Below are positions 24,888 through 33,794 of a stretch of DNA of 47,183 nt, piece by piece (within the stretch, counting starts at the first letter, position 1; every line of letters begins with the position of its first letter). The notes under the pieces were generated by a model that saw only the letters and a program-made list of their open reading frames with translations, searched no databases and was not told where the DNA came from. Source of the stretch: Salipiger aestuarii (GTDB taxonomy: Bacteria; Pseudomonadota; Alphaproteobacteria; Rhodobacterales; Rhodobacteraceae); the NCBI RefSeq assembly GCF_003259905.1, contig NZ_QLMG01000034.1, forward strand, positions 1-47,183, read 5' to 3'. Made by a program: the position numbers and the translations under genes.

Positions 24888-26258
24888 ATGACCCTTGATC
24901 TGCCCGTCACCACCGATGAAATCCTTACCACCGATGTGCACCTGGTGCAGTCCTGGGCCGACCTGAACGCGCTCAAGCAGAACGGCGCGCGCACCGCGAT
25001 TGTCGCAGCCGAAGGCAGCTATGTCACCGACAGCGAAGGCAACAAGCTGATCGACGGCATCGGCGGGCTGTGGTGTGTCAATGTCGGCCACAAGCGGGCC
25101 GAGATCATCGACGCGGTCACCGACCAGCTCAACACGCTGGATTTCTATTCGACCTTCTACAGCTTCACCCACCCCGCCGCCGCCGCGCTTGCGGAAAAGC
25201 TGGCGCAACTGGCGCCGGGGAACCTCAACAAGGTGCATTTCGGCAATTCCGGGTCGGTGGCGAATGAAACCGCCGTGCGGGTGCTGCACCATTATTACAA
25301 GCGCCTTGGCCGGCCGAAAAAGCGCATGGTGCTTAGCCGCCATGGCGCCTATCACGGGTCCACCCATCTTGCGATCGCCATGACGACGCCGGGCTATTCC
25401 GAAGGCTGGCACAAGGCCGAAGGAGTCGTGCATCACCTTGCGAAACCGCATTTCTGGCGTGAAGGCGACGGCATGACCGAACCCGAGTTTCTGGATTCGC
25501 TGATGGCCGACATGAAAGCCAGCATCGAATCCATCGGGGCGGAAAACATCGCCTGTTTCATCGGCGAGCCGATCATGGGTGCGGGCGGGGTCATCGTGCC
25601 ACCCGCCGGTTATCACAGACGCGCCGCCGAGTTGTGCGCGCGCTACGACATCAAGGTGATCTCGGACGAGGTTGTCACCAGCTTTGGCCGCCTTGGGCAT
25701 TTCTTTGCGTCCAGGGACCTGTTCGATTTCCAGCCCGACATCATCACCACCGCCAAAGGTCTGACCTCGGGCTATCAGCCGCTGTCGGCCACCATTTTCG
25801 CGGATGAGGTTCACGAAGTCATCAGCGCGCCAGGCGCCATGTTCACCCATGGCATGACCTATTCGGGCCACCCCGCCGCCGCCGCCGCCGGGCTGGCGAA
25901 TATCGCGCTGATGGAACGCGACGACCTGCCGGGCCAGGTACAGACCACCGGCAAGCTGTTCGAAAACACGCTGCGTGGCCTGGCCGATCTGGACATCGTC
26001 GGCGAGGTGCGCGGCAGCCATTTCATGATGGGCATCGAACTGGTCAAGGACAAAGCCACCAAGGCGATGTTCGACCCCGATCTGAACATCGGCATGCGTG
26101 TGGCGCAGGCGGCGCAGAAACGGGGCCTCGTGGCGCGCCCGCTGGGGAACATCCTGATCCTGTCGCCTGTGCTGATCCTGACGCCCGCTCAGATCGCCGA
26201 GGTCGGCGGCATCCTGCGCGACAGCATTGCCGAAGTGATGGACGATCTGGCGGCATAG
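24888..26258 (+). CDS. Class III PLP-dependent aminotransferase (putrescine/omega-amino type)
   Basis: The 456-aa protein has the class III fold-type I motifs: LIDGIGGLWCVNVGH near residue 50, GAYHGST near 155, ISDEVVTSFGRLG near 258 (PLP Asp) and the PLP lysine in TTAKGLTSGYQPLSA near 290. This pattern fits the SpuC-like omega-amine:pyruvate group. It starts 4 bases after the amidase stop. It probably transfers the terminal amino group of an imported polyamine or omega-amino acid to pyruvate. Confidence 0.85.
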   Translation: MTLDLPVTTDEILTTDVHLVQSWADLNALKQNGARTAIVAAEGSYVTDSEGNKLIDGIGGLWCVNVGHKRAEIIDAVTDQLNTLDFYSTFYSFTHPAAAALAEKLAQLAPGNLNKVHFGNSGSVANETAVRVLHHYYKRLGRPKKRMVLSRHGAYHGSTHLAIAMTTPGYSEGWHKAEGVVHHLAKPHFWREGDGMTEPEFLDSLMADMKASIESIGAENIACFIGEPIMGAGGVIVPPAGYHRRAAELCARYDIKVISDEVVTSFGRLGHFFASRDLFDFQPDIITTAKGLTSGYQPLSATIFADEVHEVISAPGAMFTHGMTYSGHPAAAAAGLANIALMERDDLPGQVQTTGKLFENTLRGLADLDIVGEVRGSHFMMGIELVKDKATKAMFDPDLNIGMRVAQAAQKRGLVARPLGNILILSPVLILTPAQIAEVGGILRDSIAEVMDDLAA

Positions 26259-26324
26259 CCAACGCCTAAGCCACACCTTCGACAAGAGCTACTTTCCCAA
26301 AGCAATACGCTCTGGCACAGTTTC

Positions 26325-26358
26325 CGGCAGGCCCATAACGCCTGCCGTATCAATTTTT
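26325..26358 (+). terminator. Intrinsic-terminator-like hairpin after the aminotransferase gene
   Basis: CGGCAGGC at 26325-26332 pairs with GCCTGCCG at 26340-26347 around a CCATAAC loop, followed after six bases by TTTTT at 26354-26358. It lies between the aminotransferase and Rieske oxygenase genes, so the two may be only partly co-transcribed. Confidence 0.5.
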
Positions 26359-26374
26359 CAAAGGCCCCCGCGGA

Positions 26375-27499
26375 ATGAACGTTCACGATCCCGCAGCCGA
26401 GCTGCGCGCCAATGTCGCCACCCCCTTTGAGGCCGCGCAGGCGATGCCCGTGTCGGTCTATACGTCCAAAGATTTCCTGGACCTGGAACAGCAGCACGTC
26501 TTTGGTGCAAGCTGGCTGTGCGCCGGGCGGGCGGAATCGCTGAAAGAATCGGGCGATTACATGACCATGGAAATCGCGGGCGAACCCATCATGGTGCTGC
26601 GCGACCGCGCCGGCGATCTGCGTGCGATGTCGAACGTATGCCGCCACCGCATGTCGACCCTGCTCGAAGGGCGCGGGCACGTGCGGTCGATCGTCTGCCC
26701 CTATCACGCCTGGACCTATAACCTCGACGGCGCGTTGCGCGGCGCGCCCGCGATGGACCTGAACCAGAGCTTTTGCAAAGAGGCGACCGGCCTGCCGCAG
26801 GTGCGTTGCGTCAACTGGAAAGGCTGGATCATGGTCACGCTGGACCCCGACCTGCCCGAACCCGCCGAAACGCTGAAGGAGATGGATGATCTTGTCGGCT
26901 ATCTGCCGATGGAAAACTACGTCGAGACCTTTCGCGAGGAACACCGCTGGGATACCAACTGGAAGATCCTCGCCGAGAATTTCATGGAAAGCTATCATCT
27001 GCCGGTGTGCCACGGTGGCACCATCGGCGGCGCGGTCGATCTGCGCAGGATGACCTGCCCGCAGGGGTTTTCGGGGTTCAACTTTCACCATATTCTCAAG
27101 GATGACAGCATCGCGCTGTCCATCGCCCACAGGGACAACACCGCGTTGCAAGGCGAGGACCGCTACCGCACCTGGCTGCTGGCGATCTATCCGTCGCTGA
27201 TGATCACCCTGACGCCGGGCTATTTCTGGTATCTCAGCCTGATGCCAGACGGGCCGGGCGGCGTGAAAATCCTGTACGGTGGCGGGCTGAGCCCGGATTT
27301 CATCGCCGATGCCGATGCCGAACAGCATTTCACCGCGCTCAAGGGCCTGCTGGACGATGTGAATGACGAAGATCGCGGCTGCACCGAACGGGTCTGGAAG
27401 GGGATGCAGTCCAGACACGCGGTGCCGGGCGCACTGTCGCATCTGGAGCGTCCGAATTACGAATTCGCCACATGGATCGCGTCGCGTCTTCCGGGGTGA
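26375..27499 (+). CDS. Rieske non-heme iron oxygenase, CntA/GbcA-like
   Basis: The 374-aa protein has a Rieske [2Fe-2S] centre, C89-x-H91 in CRHRMST and C108-x2-H111 in CPYHAWT. The mononuclear iron site is E205-S-Y-H208-x4-H213 in NFMESYHLPVCH. The position that bridges the two metal centres is Glu, not the usual Asp. Glu there is characteristic of CntA-type carnitine and related quaternary-amine oxygenases. With the amine importer, amidase and aminotransferase upstream, the substrate is likely an amine rather than an aromatic ring. A reductase partner is not in the window. Confidence 0.82.
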   Translation: MNVHDPAAELRANVATPFEAAQAMPVSVYTSKDFLDLEQQHVFGASWLCAGRAESLKESGDYMTMEIAGEPIMVLRDRAGDLRAMSNVCRHRMSTLLEGRGHVRSIVCPYHAWTYNLDGALRGAPAMDLNQSFCKEATGLPQVRCVNWKGWIMVTLDPDLPEPAETLKEMDDLVGYLPMENYVETFREEHRWDTNWKILAENFMESYHLPVCHGGTIGGAVDLRRMTCPQGFSGFNFHHILKDDSIALSIAHRDNTALQGEDRYRTWLLAIYPSLMITLTPGYFWYLSLMPDGPGGVKILYGGGLSPDFIADADAEQHFTALKGLLDDVNDEDRGCTERVWKGMQSRHAVPGALSHLERPNYEFATWIASRLPG

Positions 27500-27580
27500 C
27501 GCGATCCATATGGCCTGCGCGCCACCGTCGCGCGGGGCGTGAGCAATGCAAGGGCCGGGGCCACCCCGGAGAGTGACCTC

Positions 27581-28258
27581 ATGACGTTTTCACTGGTGGC
27601 GCGCTGCGCCGAAACAGGGCAATTCGGGGTGGCGATTTCGTCCTCGTCGCCCGCTGTCGCGGCGCGCTGCGCCTTTGCGCGCGCGGGCGTCGGCGCGGTG
27701 GCATCGCAGAACGTGACCGACCCGCGGCTGGGCACCGCGGCGCTGGATCTTATGGCGGGCGGCATGTCGGCGGCGCAGGCCGTGGCCAAGCTGGTCGCCA
27801 CGCGCGACCACATGGATTACCGGCAGGTGCTGACGGTGGATGCGCAGGGCGTGACCGGCATTCATTCCGGGCCGAATTCGCTGGGCATCTGGACCTCCGC
27901 CATGGGGCGCGACGCGGTGTCGGGCGGCAACCTGCTGGCCAATGACGGCGTGCCGACGGCCATCGTCGCGGGTTTCGAGACCGCCACGGGCCCGCTGGGC
28001 GACCGCCTGATCGCCGCCATGCGCGCGGGCCTGAAGGCGGGGGGCGAGGCCGGGCCGGTGCGGTCCGCCGGGCTGCTGATCGTCGACCGGCAGGCATGGC
28101 CCTATGCCGAACTGCGCTGCGACTGGATCGACGATGGCTGCCCGATTGATTTCATCTCACGCGCCTGGCAGGTTTACGCCCCGCAGGCGAAAGACTACGT
28201 CACGCGGGCGCTCAACCCGGCAGCCGCGCCGTCCTATGGCGTTCCGGGGGATGAATGA
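27581..28258 (+). CDS. DUF1028 family protein
   Basis: The ATG at 27581 gives MTFSLVARCAETGQFGVAIS, the standard DUF1028 start; an upstream GTG at 27539 would add an unconserved leader. Further family features are ASQNVTDPRLGTAALDLMAG and the glycine-rich GGNLLANDGVP. The fold resembles Ntn-hydrolases, with the residue after Met as a possible nucleophile, but activity is not established. It overlaps the M20 peptidase gene by ATGA, so the two act together, perhaps in degrading an amide derived from the upstream pathway. Confidence 0.82.
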   Translation: MTFSLVARCAETGQFGVAISSSSPAVAARCAFARAGVGAVASQNVTDPRLGTAALDLMAGGMSAAQAVAKLVATRDHMDYRQVLTVDAQGVTGIHSGPNSLGIWTSAMGRDAVSGGNLLANDGVPTAIVAGFETATGPLGDRLIAAMRAGLKAGGEAGPVRSAGLLIVDRQAWPYAELRCDWIDDGCPIDFISRAWQVYAPQAKDYVTRALNPAAAPSYGVPGDE

Positions 28259-29325
28259 TGCGCGTGCTTGAGCTTCTCGACCGGCTGATCGCCTTTCCCA
28301 CCGTGTCGAAAGACAGCAACCTTGCGCTGATCGACTGGGCGCAGACCCATCTTGTCGCCTGCGGCTTCGATGTGACGCGCGTGCCCTCGCCCTGCGGACA
28401 CAAGGCCGGGCTGGTTGCCAACAGGGGTGGCAGCGGCGGCACGATCCTGTCGGCGCATGTGGATGTTGTTCCGACCCAGGGCCAGCCCTGGACCCGCGAT
28501 CCATTCGCGATGACCCGCGAGGGCACGCGGCTATATGGGCGCGGCACCACCGACATGAAAGGCTTTGTCGCCTGCGCGCTGACCCTGGCCGAGGACATGC
28601 CCGCCGATGCCGGTCCGGTTTCCATTGTGCTGTCCTGGGACGAGGAACTCGGCTGCATCGGTATTCCGCACATGATGGACGCCGTGCGCGCGCTGGGGCC
28701 GCAAAAGCTGTGTGTCGTGGGCGAGCCGACGTCCCTGCGCATGGCGACGGGACACAAGGGCAAGATCGCCTGGCGCGGGGTATGCTCCGGTCAGGCCGGG
28801 CATTCCGCCATGGCGCCGATGTTTCGCAACGCGTTGCACGGGGCCTGCGATCTGGTCTCCGCGCTGCGCCGCGAACAGGCCGCGCTGATCGCTGACGGGG
28901 CGCAGGACAATGGCTATGATGTGCCCTGCTCGACCCTGCATGTGGGCGTGCTGCGCGGTGGCACGGCGCTGAACATCGTGCCCGACAGCGCCGAAGTGCT
29001 GTTCGAGGCGCGCCATCTGGCGGTGGACGACCCCGCCGATCTGCTGGCGCGGGTGATGGATGGGCTGACCGGCATCGAGGTGTCCAGAACCTTCGCCTAT
29101 CCCGGCCTTGATGCGGACCCGGATGCCCCCGCGCTGTCCCGGATCCGCGCTCTGTCGCGCGGTCTGATCAAAGTGTCCTACGGGACCGAAGCCGGATTCT
29201 TTGCCCCGATGCTGCCCACCGTGGTCTGCGGCCCCGGCGACATGGCCCAGGGCCACCAGCCCGACGAGTTCATCGACATCGAACAGTTGACGCGTTGCGT
29301 GGACATGCTGAGGGCGCTGGTGTGA
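28255..29325 (+). CDS. argE: Acetylornithine deacetylase-like M20 metallohydrolase
   Basis: The 356-aa enzyme has the M20 metal ligands in order: LSAHVDVVP (His) near residue 64, RGTTDMKGF (Asp) near 98, and WDEELGCIG (catalytic Glu pair) near 127. It also has the dimerisation-domain motif with GTALNIVP. This places it in the ArgE/DapE group that removes acyl groups from amino acids. Start choice: ATG 28255 overlaps the previous stop; an in-frame ATG follows immediately. The ArgE symbol is by similarity; given its neighbours, an N-acyl amine is a plausible substrate. Confidence 0.78.
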   Translation: MMRVLELLDRLIAFPTVSKDSNLALIDWAQTHLVACGFDVTRVPSPCGHKAGLVANRGGSGGTILSAHVDVVPTQGQPWTRDPFAMTREGTRLYGRGTTDMKGFVACALTLAEDMPADAGPVSIVLSWDEELGCIGIPHMMDAVRALGPQKLCVVGEPTSLRMATGHKGKIAWRGVCSGQAGHSAMAPMFRNALHGACDLVSALRREQAALIADGAQDNGYDVPCSTLHVGVLRGGTALNIVPDSAEVLFEARHLAVDDPADLLARVMDGLTGIEVSRTFAYPGLDADPDAPALSRIRALSRGLIKVSYGTEAGFFAPMLPTVVCGPGDMAQGHQPDEFIDIEQLTRCVDMLRALV

Positions 29326-29334
29326 CGACGCGCC

Positions 29335-30039
29335 CTAGACCCTGCGCGCGCGCAGCGAAAACACCTGGCGCAGCGTTTCCATCGGGGTGACCGTATGAAA
29401 GATGTCGCCCAGCATCGCCGCGTCGGCCTTTAGCCCGTCGATCCAGCCGCCGCGCTTTTGGTGCTTCATCGGGCTTTCGACACCGGGCCAGCGGACCACG
29501 GCGATGTGCAGCCCCTGCTCGATCCACAGCCGGTTGACGAACACCTCAAGCCCGAATTTCGGCAGCGCCAGAAGCGTGTCGGTGCGGCTGGCCAGCAGAT
29601 CGCGCCGCATCACCCTTTCGCCTGAGATATAGTCGATCCCGAGACCGCGCCAGACCAGCGGCGCATTGCCCCGCAGGGACAGCGAGGCATCGGCGCGCCC
29701 CTCCAGCACCGGCGCGATCAGCGCGCTCAGTTCATCCGTACGCAGCCCCAGCAGGTCGCTGTCGAGCAGCAGGACGTGGCTGCCGGTCGCTTCGGTGATG
29801 CCGCGCGTGACGGCGCAGGTCTTGCCGCCGTTGCGCTCTTGCCGGATGATCCGCAGACGGGATGCGCGCTGCGCCACCGCGCGAGCGCGGGCAACGGTGT
29901 CGTCGGTGGACCCATCGTCGACCACCAGGATCTCGTCGATCAGCGGGTGATCCAGCACCGCGTCCAGCACCGCGCCGATGCGCGGCGCCTCGTTATAGGC
30001 GGGGATGATGCAGGTCAGGGTGGCGGCGGTCATTTCCAT
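29335..30039 (-). CDS. Family 2 glycosyltransferase
   Basis: The 234-aa protein has the GT-A motifs CIIPAYNEAPRIGAVL near residue 10, LVVDDGSTDDTV near 38 and the metal-binding LLLDSDLLG near 90. No membrane span is evident. It is the last gene of a four-gene minus-strand operon after DedA, overlapping its stop by about 10 bases. A role in making a membrane glycolipid or transferring a sugar to lipid phosphate is inferred from the operon. ATG 30033 is a possible alternative start. Confidence 0.8.
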   Translation of the reverse strand: MEMTAATLTCIIPAYNEAPRIGAVLDAVLDHPLIDEILVVDDGSTDDTVARARAVAQRASRLRIIRQERNGGKTCAVTRGITEATGSHVLLLDSDLLGLRTDELSALIAPVLEGRADASLSLRGNAPLVWRGLGIDYISGERVMRRDLLASRTDTLLALPKFGLEVFVNRLWIEQGLHIAVVRWPGVESPMKHQKRGGWIDGLKADAAMLGDIFHTVTPMETLRQVFSLRARRV

Positions 30040-30602
30040 GTTGTCCTTTTGATCAGCCAGACGATCCCGGCCAGCAGAATAACGCCCAGAAGCAGCAAAG
30101 AGATCCGTGCAATCCAGTCATCAATACGGCTGTAGGCGGATCCGAACGCATATCCGATGGCCACGAAAAACAGGCTTTTTGGAATCGTCGCCGCAAGGTT
30201 CACCCACAGGAACCGCCCCATCGGCATCCGCGCAAGCCCGGCCGCGACCAGCACCGCCGCTCCGGCGGAATGGGTCAGCTTGCCCACCACCAGCGTCTTG
30301 ACGCCGTTGCGCTGGAAATGCCCGGATACCTGCGCAAGCCGCGCCCGCGACAGCCCCATGCGATACCGCCAGCGGATCGGCAGGCGGTGCAGCCCCCAGC
30401 GCCCAAGCGAATAGAACACTGCGTCGCCGAGCAGGTCCGCAAGAATGACCACCACGCCGACGCTCCAGACATCGAGCAGCCCGCGCGATGCCAGCCAGGC
30501 TGCGATGACGGTGACGATTGGCCCCTCAAGCACCGCAATGGGCGCAAGCAGGACGAGCCCGTCCTTGGCGATCAGGGCAGCCACGGTTTCAAGTCCCAAC
30601 AA
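30030..30602 (-). CDS. DedA-family membrane protein
   Basis: The 190-aa integral membrane protein has the DedA pattern: a first span APIAVLEGPIVTVIAAWLAS, the segment ADLLGDAVFYSLGRWG, GKLTHSAGAAVLVAAGLARM and a C-terminal LLLLGVILLAGIVWLI span. DedA proteins are lipid flippase-like. The start used is a TTG at 30602, 3 bases after the upstream glycosyltransferase stop; internal starts are possible. Placement beside glycosyltransferases and a PlcP-like phosphoesterase supports a lipid-transport role. Confidence 0.8.
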   Translation of the reverse strand: MLGLETVAALIAKDGLVLLAPIAVLEGPIVTVIAAWLASRGLLDVWSVGVVVILADLLGDAVFYSLGRWGLHRLPIRWRYRMGLSRARLAQVSGHFQRNGVKTLVVGKLTHSAGAAVLVAAGLARMPMGRFLWVNLAATIPKSLFFVAIGYAFGSAYSRIDDWIARISLLLLGVILLAGIVWLIKRTTWK

Positions 30603-30605
30603 GTG

Positions 30606-31724
30606 CTACTCCGCCGGCCCTGTCCTGACAGGGGCCATATCGGTTCCGCGCCAGGTGATGGTGCGCCCTGCCCATGTGGCCCCCCACAGCGCCGGAAGCA
30701 AGAGGTCGCGCGCGCCCATGGCTGCAACATCGCGCAGCCTCGACGGCCAGCCCGCCAGCCGCGCCAGCGCCCATTCGGCGCCGTACCAGACCGCCAGCAG
30801 CCCCGGCAGCGCCCACCCGGACAGCGCGCCCGACAAGACCAACGTCACAAGCGCGACCAGCGGCAGCATCGGCCCCTGCGCGATTTCAGCGGCGAAAATC
30901 AGCGGAAACCCATCGCGGCGCACCCGACTCCAGCGCAGCTGGCGGTCCCAGACGCTGCGGGCATCGCGAGTGCCGACCGGTTGGGGAAACAGCCGTGGCG
31001 CCAGGCGCACACGGCACCCCTGAGCGCGCACCAGCTTGGTCGCGGCGACATCTTCGGCAAGGTTGCGCCCCAGCGCCGCAAGACCGCCACCCCGTTCCAG
31101 CACGTCGCGTTTCCAGAACAGCGTCTTTCCCTGGGCAAAGCCAAACCCCAGCGCATCCGCCGCCAGTTGCCAGCGCCCCTGCGAGGTATTCAAAAACGCG
31201 CATTCCAGCGCACCCCAGAAATTTCCCGGCCGAATCCCGGCGGGCGGCGATGTCACCAGACCGGCGCGGGCATCCCAGCGCGCCACCAGCGTCGCCAGAT
31301 AGTCGCGCGGCAGCAACAGGTTGCTGTCGGTCATCGCAAGCCAGCCGCCGCGTGCCGCGCCATAGCCCTTGTGCAGGTTGTTCAGCTTGGGGTTGCCGCT
31401 GATGGCGGTATCACCGATCAGCAGACAAGACGCGACCTGCGGGTTGCGCGCGATGATCCGGCGCACCAGCGGCACGGCGGCATCGCTTTCACGGGCCGCG
31501 CAAAAGATTACCTCGTAGCGGGGGTAATCCTGCTGGAACGAGGATTCCAGCGTCTCTTCGTCAAAGGCATCCAATCCGCAGACCGGGCGCACCAGCGACA
31601 CGAACGGGCTGTCCGGCGCGGCCCGCACCGGCGTTGCATCGCGATACCGCCAGGCCGCAAGCGCCGCAGTGGCAAGGTGGATGCCCAGCAGGCCCAGAAC
31701 CACGCAGACCAGCAGCAGCGTCAT
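30606..31724 (-). CDS. GT21-like processive glycosyltransferase (Agt/ceramide-glucosyltransferase type)
   Basis: From ATG 31724 the 372-aa protein has an N-terminal membrane span, FVSLVRPVCGLDAF, the donor site TDSNLLLPRDY, the acceptor LAEDVAATKLV and the RQLRWSRVRR motif of GT21 enzymes. Several hydrophobic spans follow. In alphaproteobacteria GT21 enzymes act after the PlcP lipase to make glycolipids from diacylglycerol under phosphate limitation. Its start overlaps the stop of the phosphoesterase gene as ATGA, which supports that pairing. An extension upstream of 31724 was rejected. Confidence 0.75.
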   Translation of the reverse strand: MTLLLVCVVLGLLGIHLATAALAAWRYRDATPVRAAPDSPFVSLVRPVCGLDAFDEETLESSFQQDYPRYEVIFCAARESDAAVPLVRRIIARNPQVASCLLIGDTAISGNPKLNNLHKGYGAARGGWLAMTDSNLLLPRDYLATLVARWDARAGLVTSPPAGIRPGNFWGALECAFLNTSQGRWQLAADALGFGFAQGKTLFWKRDVLERGGGLAALGRNLAEDVAATKLVRAQGCRVRLAPRLFPQPVGTRDARSVWDRQLRWSRVRRDGFPLIFAAEIAQGPMLPLVALVTLVLSGALSGWALPGLLAVWYGAEWALARLAGWPSRLRDVAAMGARDLLLPALWGATWAGRTITWRGTDMAPVRTGPAE

Positions 31725-32575
31725 GCCATGCCCTCCGCCAGCGCACCGCCCTTGCCGGTCGCGGGCCTGGGTCCCGAGGGCGCGGCAGCGGGCGGCGCAA
31801 CGTGCTGCATCATGCGCAGCGCGCCGGACTGATCTTCGGCCAAAGCAGTCAGGCTGTCGATCCAGTCGCCGCAATTGGCGTAAATCACATCGTCGTGGTG
31901 GCGCAGGACCGGCTTGTGGGAATGCCCGCAGATCACGCCCGTGGTGCCACTGGCGCGCGCCAGTTTGACCAGCCGCTTTTCAAACCTGTCGCCCATGGCC
32001 AGCAGCGTATTGGCTCGCTCGATAATCCTTTGCGCCGGACTCGGGGCATCGTGCGCAAGCGCGAAGTGGCGACGGTGCCAGAGATCGGTCTGGCGCAGCA
32101 TCGCGTCAAGGCGGCTGCCCAGCCGTGTCATGAAATGCCAGCGCAGAAAGCGCGGATCGCATTGATCGCCGTGCAGCACAAGGTAGCGCCGCCCATCGGC
32201 GGCCCGGTGCACCACCGCCTCGCGCAGCTCCCATCCGGCGACCCGCGCATCGGGGACGCGCATCGCCGCGTCATGATTTCCGGGCAGGTAGACGATGCGC
32301 GCGCCATTGCCCGCACGCACCGCAAGATCTGTCATCACCGCCTCATGGGCGTCGTTCCAGTGCACGCGCCCGCCATGCCAGAGATCGAAGATGTCCCCGA
32401 CAAGATAGATCGTGTCTGCCTCGACCCCCTTGAGAAAATCCAGAACCTGCGCAGGCCGGCTCGCACGCGCGCCAAGATGAAGATCCGACAGGAACAGACT
32501 GCGAAGACCGTTCGTGCGCGTGGCATGACCGACATGACCTGCATGGCCCGACGAACGGGAAGCAATGGGCGCCAT
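31721..32575 (-). CDS. plcP: Calcineurin-like phosphoesterase, PlcP-type phospholipase C (or LpxH-like)
   Basis: From ATG 32575 the 284-aa enzyme has the metallophosphoesterase ligands FLSDLHLG, YLVGDIFDLW, YLPGNHDAAM and ICGHSHKP. Such proteins are often labelled UDP-2,3-diacylglucosamine diphosphatases, but in this order, directly coupled to a GT21 gene, the better match is PlcP. PlcP removes phosphate head groups from phospholipids so that diacylglycerol can be glycosylated. The short repetitive N-terminal GHAGHVGHATR segment is unusual. The PlcP call rests on gene context. Confidence 0.6.
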   Translation of the reverse strand: MAPIASRSSGHAGHVGHATRTNGLRSLFLSDLHLGARASRPAQVLDFLKGVEADTIYLVGDIFDLWHGGRVHWNDAHEAVMTDLAVRAGNGARIVYLPGNHDAAMRVPDARVAGWELREAVVHRAADGRRYLVLHGDQCDPRFLRWHFMTRLGSRLDAMLRQTDLWHRRHFALAHDAPSPAQRIIERANTLLAMGDRFEKRLVKLARASGTTGVICGHSHKPVLRHHDDVIYANCGDWIDSLTALAEDQSGALRMMQHVAPPAAAPSGPRPATGKGGALAEGMA

Positions 32576-32696
32576 GGGTAAAATCCTTGTTCGCTCGCGC
32601 GACTTATGGCCCGTGCGTGTATCGGCATTATGACGCGCAAACGCGCCAGACGCGCAAGGGTTCCCAAGGGGCAACGGCTTTTGCCGCGATGCCGCA

Positions 32697-33794
32697 TCAG
32701 CGTTGCGATCCGGCCGCGCCGGCGATGCCGTCGCGCGCGACTGACACCGCCTTGAGCACGGCGAACACCGCCTGCCCCTGGGCCAGCCCAAGCGCCGCCA
32801 CCGACCGCCGCGTAACCCGCGCCAGCAGCAGGTTCCCACCCGCGTCAAGCTGTACCAGCGCCCCCGGCCCCCCGCCCAGCCGCAGCGCGGTGATCCGTGC
32901 GGGCAGCACGTTCAGCGCGGAAATGCCTTCGGGGCGAGCGGTTGCAAGCATCACATCCTGCGCCTGCACATGAACCCTGACCGCCGCGCCGGGCGCGCCC
33001 GCGATCTGCGGCACCAGAAGGCGCAGGTCGCCGGCGGACAGCTCGGTGATGCCATCGCCGTGCTGCACGGCGATCACCGCCTGCAACATTGCTCCGGCGG
33101 CGCGGGGGCCCAGCGGGGTCACCGACGGGTCGCCAAGGATTTCAGCCGCAGCGCCCTGCGCCACCACCCTGCCTCCGTCCAGCGCGATGACAGATGTCGC
33201 CAGCCGCGCAACTTCGGCCGGGGCATGGCTGACATACAGAATGGGCATTCGTGTTTCATCGCGCAGCCGTTCGAAATAGGGCAGGATCTCGGCCTTGCGC
33301 GCCTCGTCCAGCGCTGCGAGCGGTTCGTCCGCAAGGATCAGCGCCGGGCGCGACAGCAAGGCCCGCCCGATGGCAACACGCTGGCGTTCCCCCCCGGACA
33401 ACCGGCCCGGTCGGCGATCCAGCAGCGCGCCGATCCCCAGCATCTCGACCACGCGCGCAAAGTCGGCAGGGTCGTGCTGCCCCGCGAACCAACCGCCGTA
33501 GCGCAGGTTCTGCCGCACGCTGAGATGCGGAAAAAGCCGGGCGTCCTGAAAGATATACCCCAGCCTGCGCTTGTGCGGCGGCAGGAACACGCGCCGCGCG
33601 CCATCGTACAGCAGCTTGTCGTTCAGCGTGATGCGGCCGTCTCCAGGCCGCGACAGCCCGGCCACTGCGTTGACGATCGACGTCTTGCCCGACCCCGACC
33701 GCCCGAACAGCACCGTCACCCCCGGCGGCGCGACGAATTGCGCATCCAGCACAAAGCGCCCGAGCGTCTGGCGGATATCCACGCGCAGAGTCAT
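32697..33794 (-). CDS. modC: Molybdate ABC transporter ATP-binding protein ModC
   Basis: From ATG 33794 the 365-aa ATPase has Walker A LFGRSGSGKTS, signature LSGGERQRVAIGRALL, Walker B LILADEPLAALD and the switch His in LYVSHAPAEV. The C-terminal 90 residues form a Mop-type molybdate-binding domain (DVMLATARPEGISALNVLPA). It is the last gene of modABC and overlaps modB by 4 bases. It powers high-affinity molybdate uptake. Confidence 0.92.
   Translation of the reverse strand: MTLRVDIRQTLGRFVLDAQFVAPPGVTVLFGRSGSGKTSIVNAVAGLSRPGDGRITLNDKLLYDGARRVFLPPHKRRLGYIFQDARLFPHLSVRQNLRYGGWFAGQHDPADFARVVEMLGIGALLDRRPGRLSGGERQRVAIGRALLSRPALILADEPLAALDEARKAEILPYFERLRDETRMPILYVSHAPAEVARLATSVIALDGGRVVAQGAAAEILGDPSVTPLGPRAAGAMLQAVIAVQHGDGITELSAGDLRLLVPQIAGAPGAAVRVHVQAQDVMLATARPEGISALNVLPARITALRLGGGPGALVQLDAGGNLLLARVTRRSVAALGLAQGQAVFAVLKAVSVARDGIAGAAGSQR

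Noticed and set aside
30270-31832. 520-codon plus-strand open frame
   Set aside because: Antisense of the DedA and GT21 genes, no recognisable domain.
32576-32696. PHO box upstream of the PlcP-like gene
   Set aside because: Only one weak half site (CGTCATAATG) is visible; not enough to support a call.
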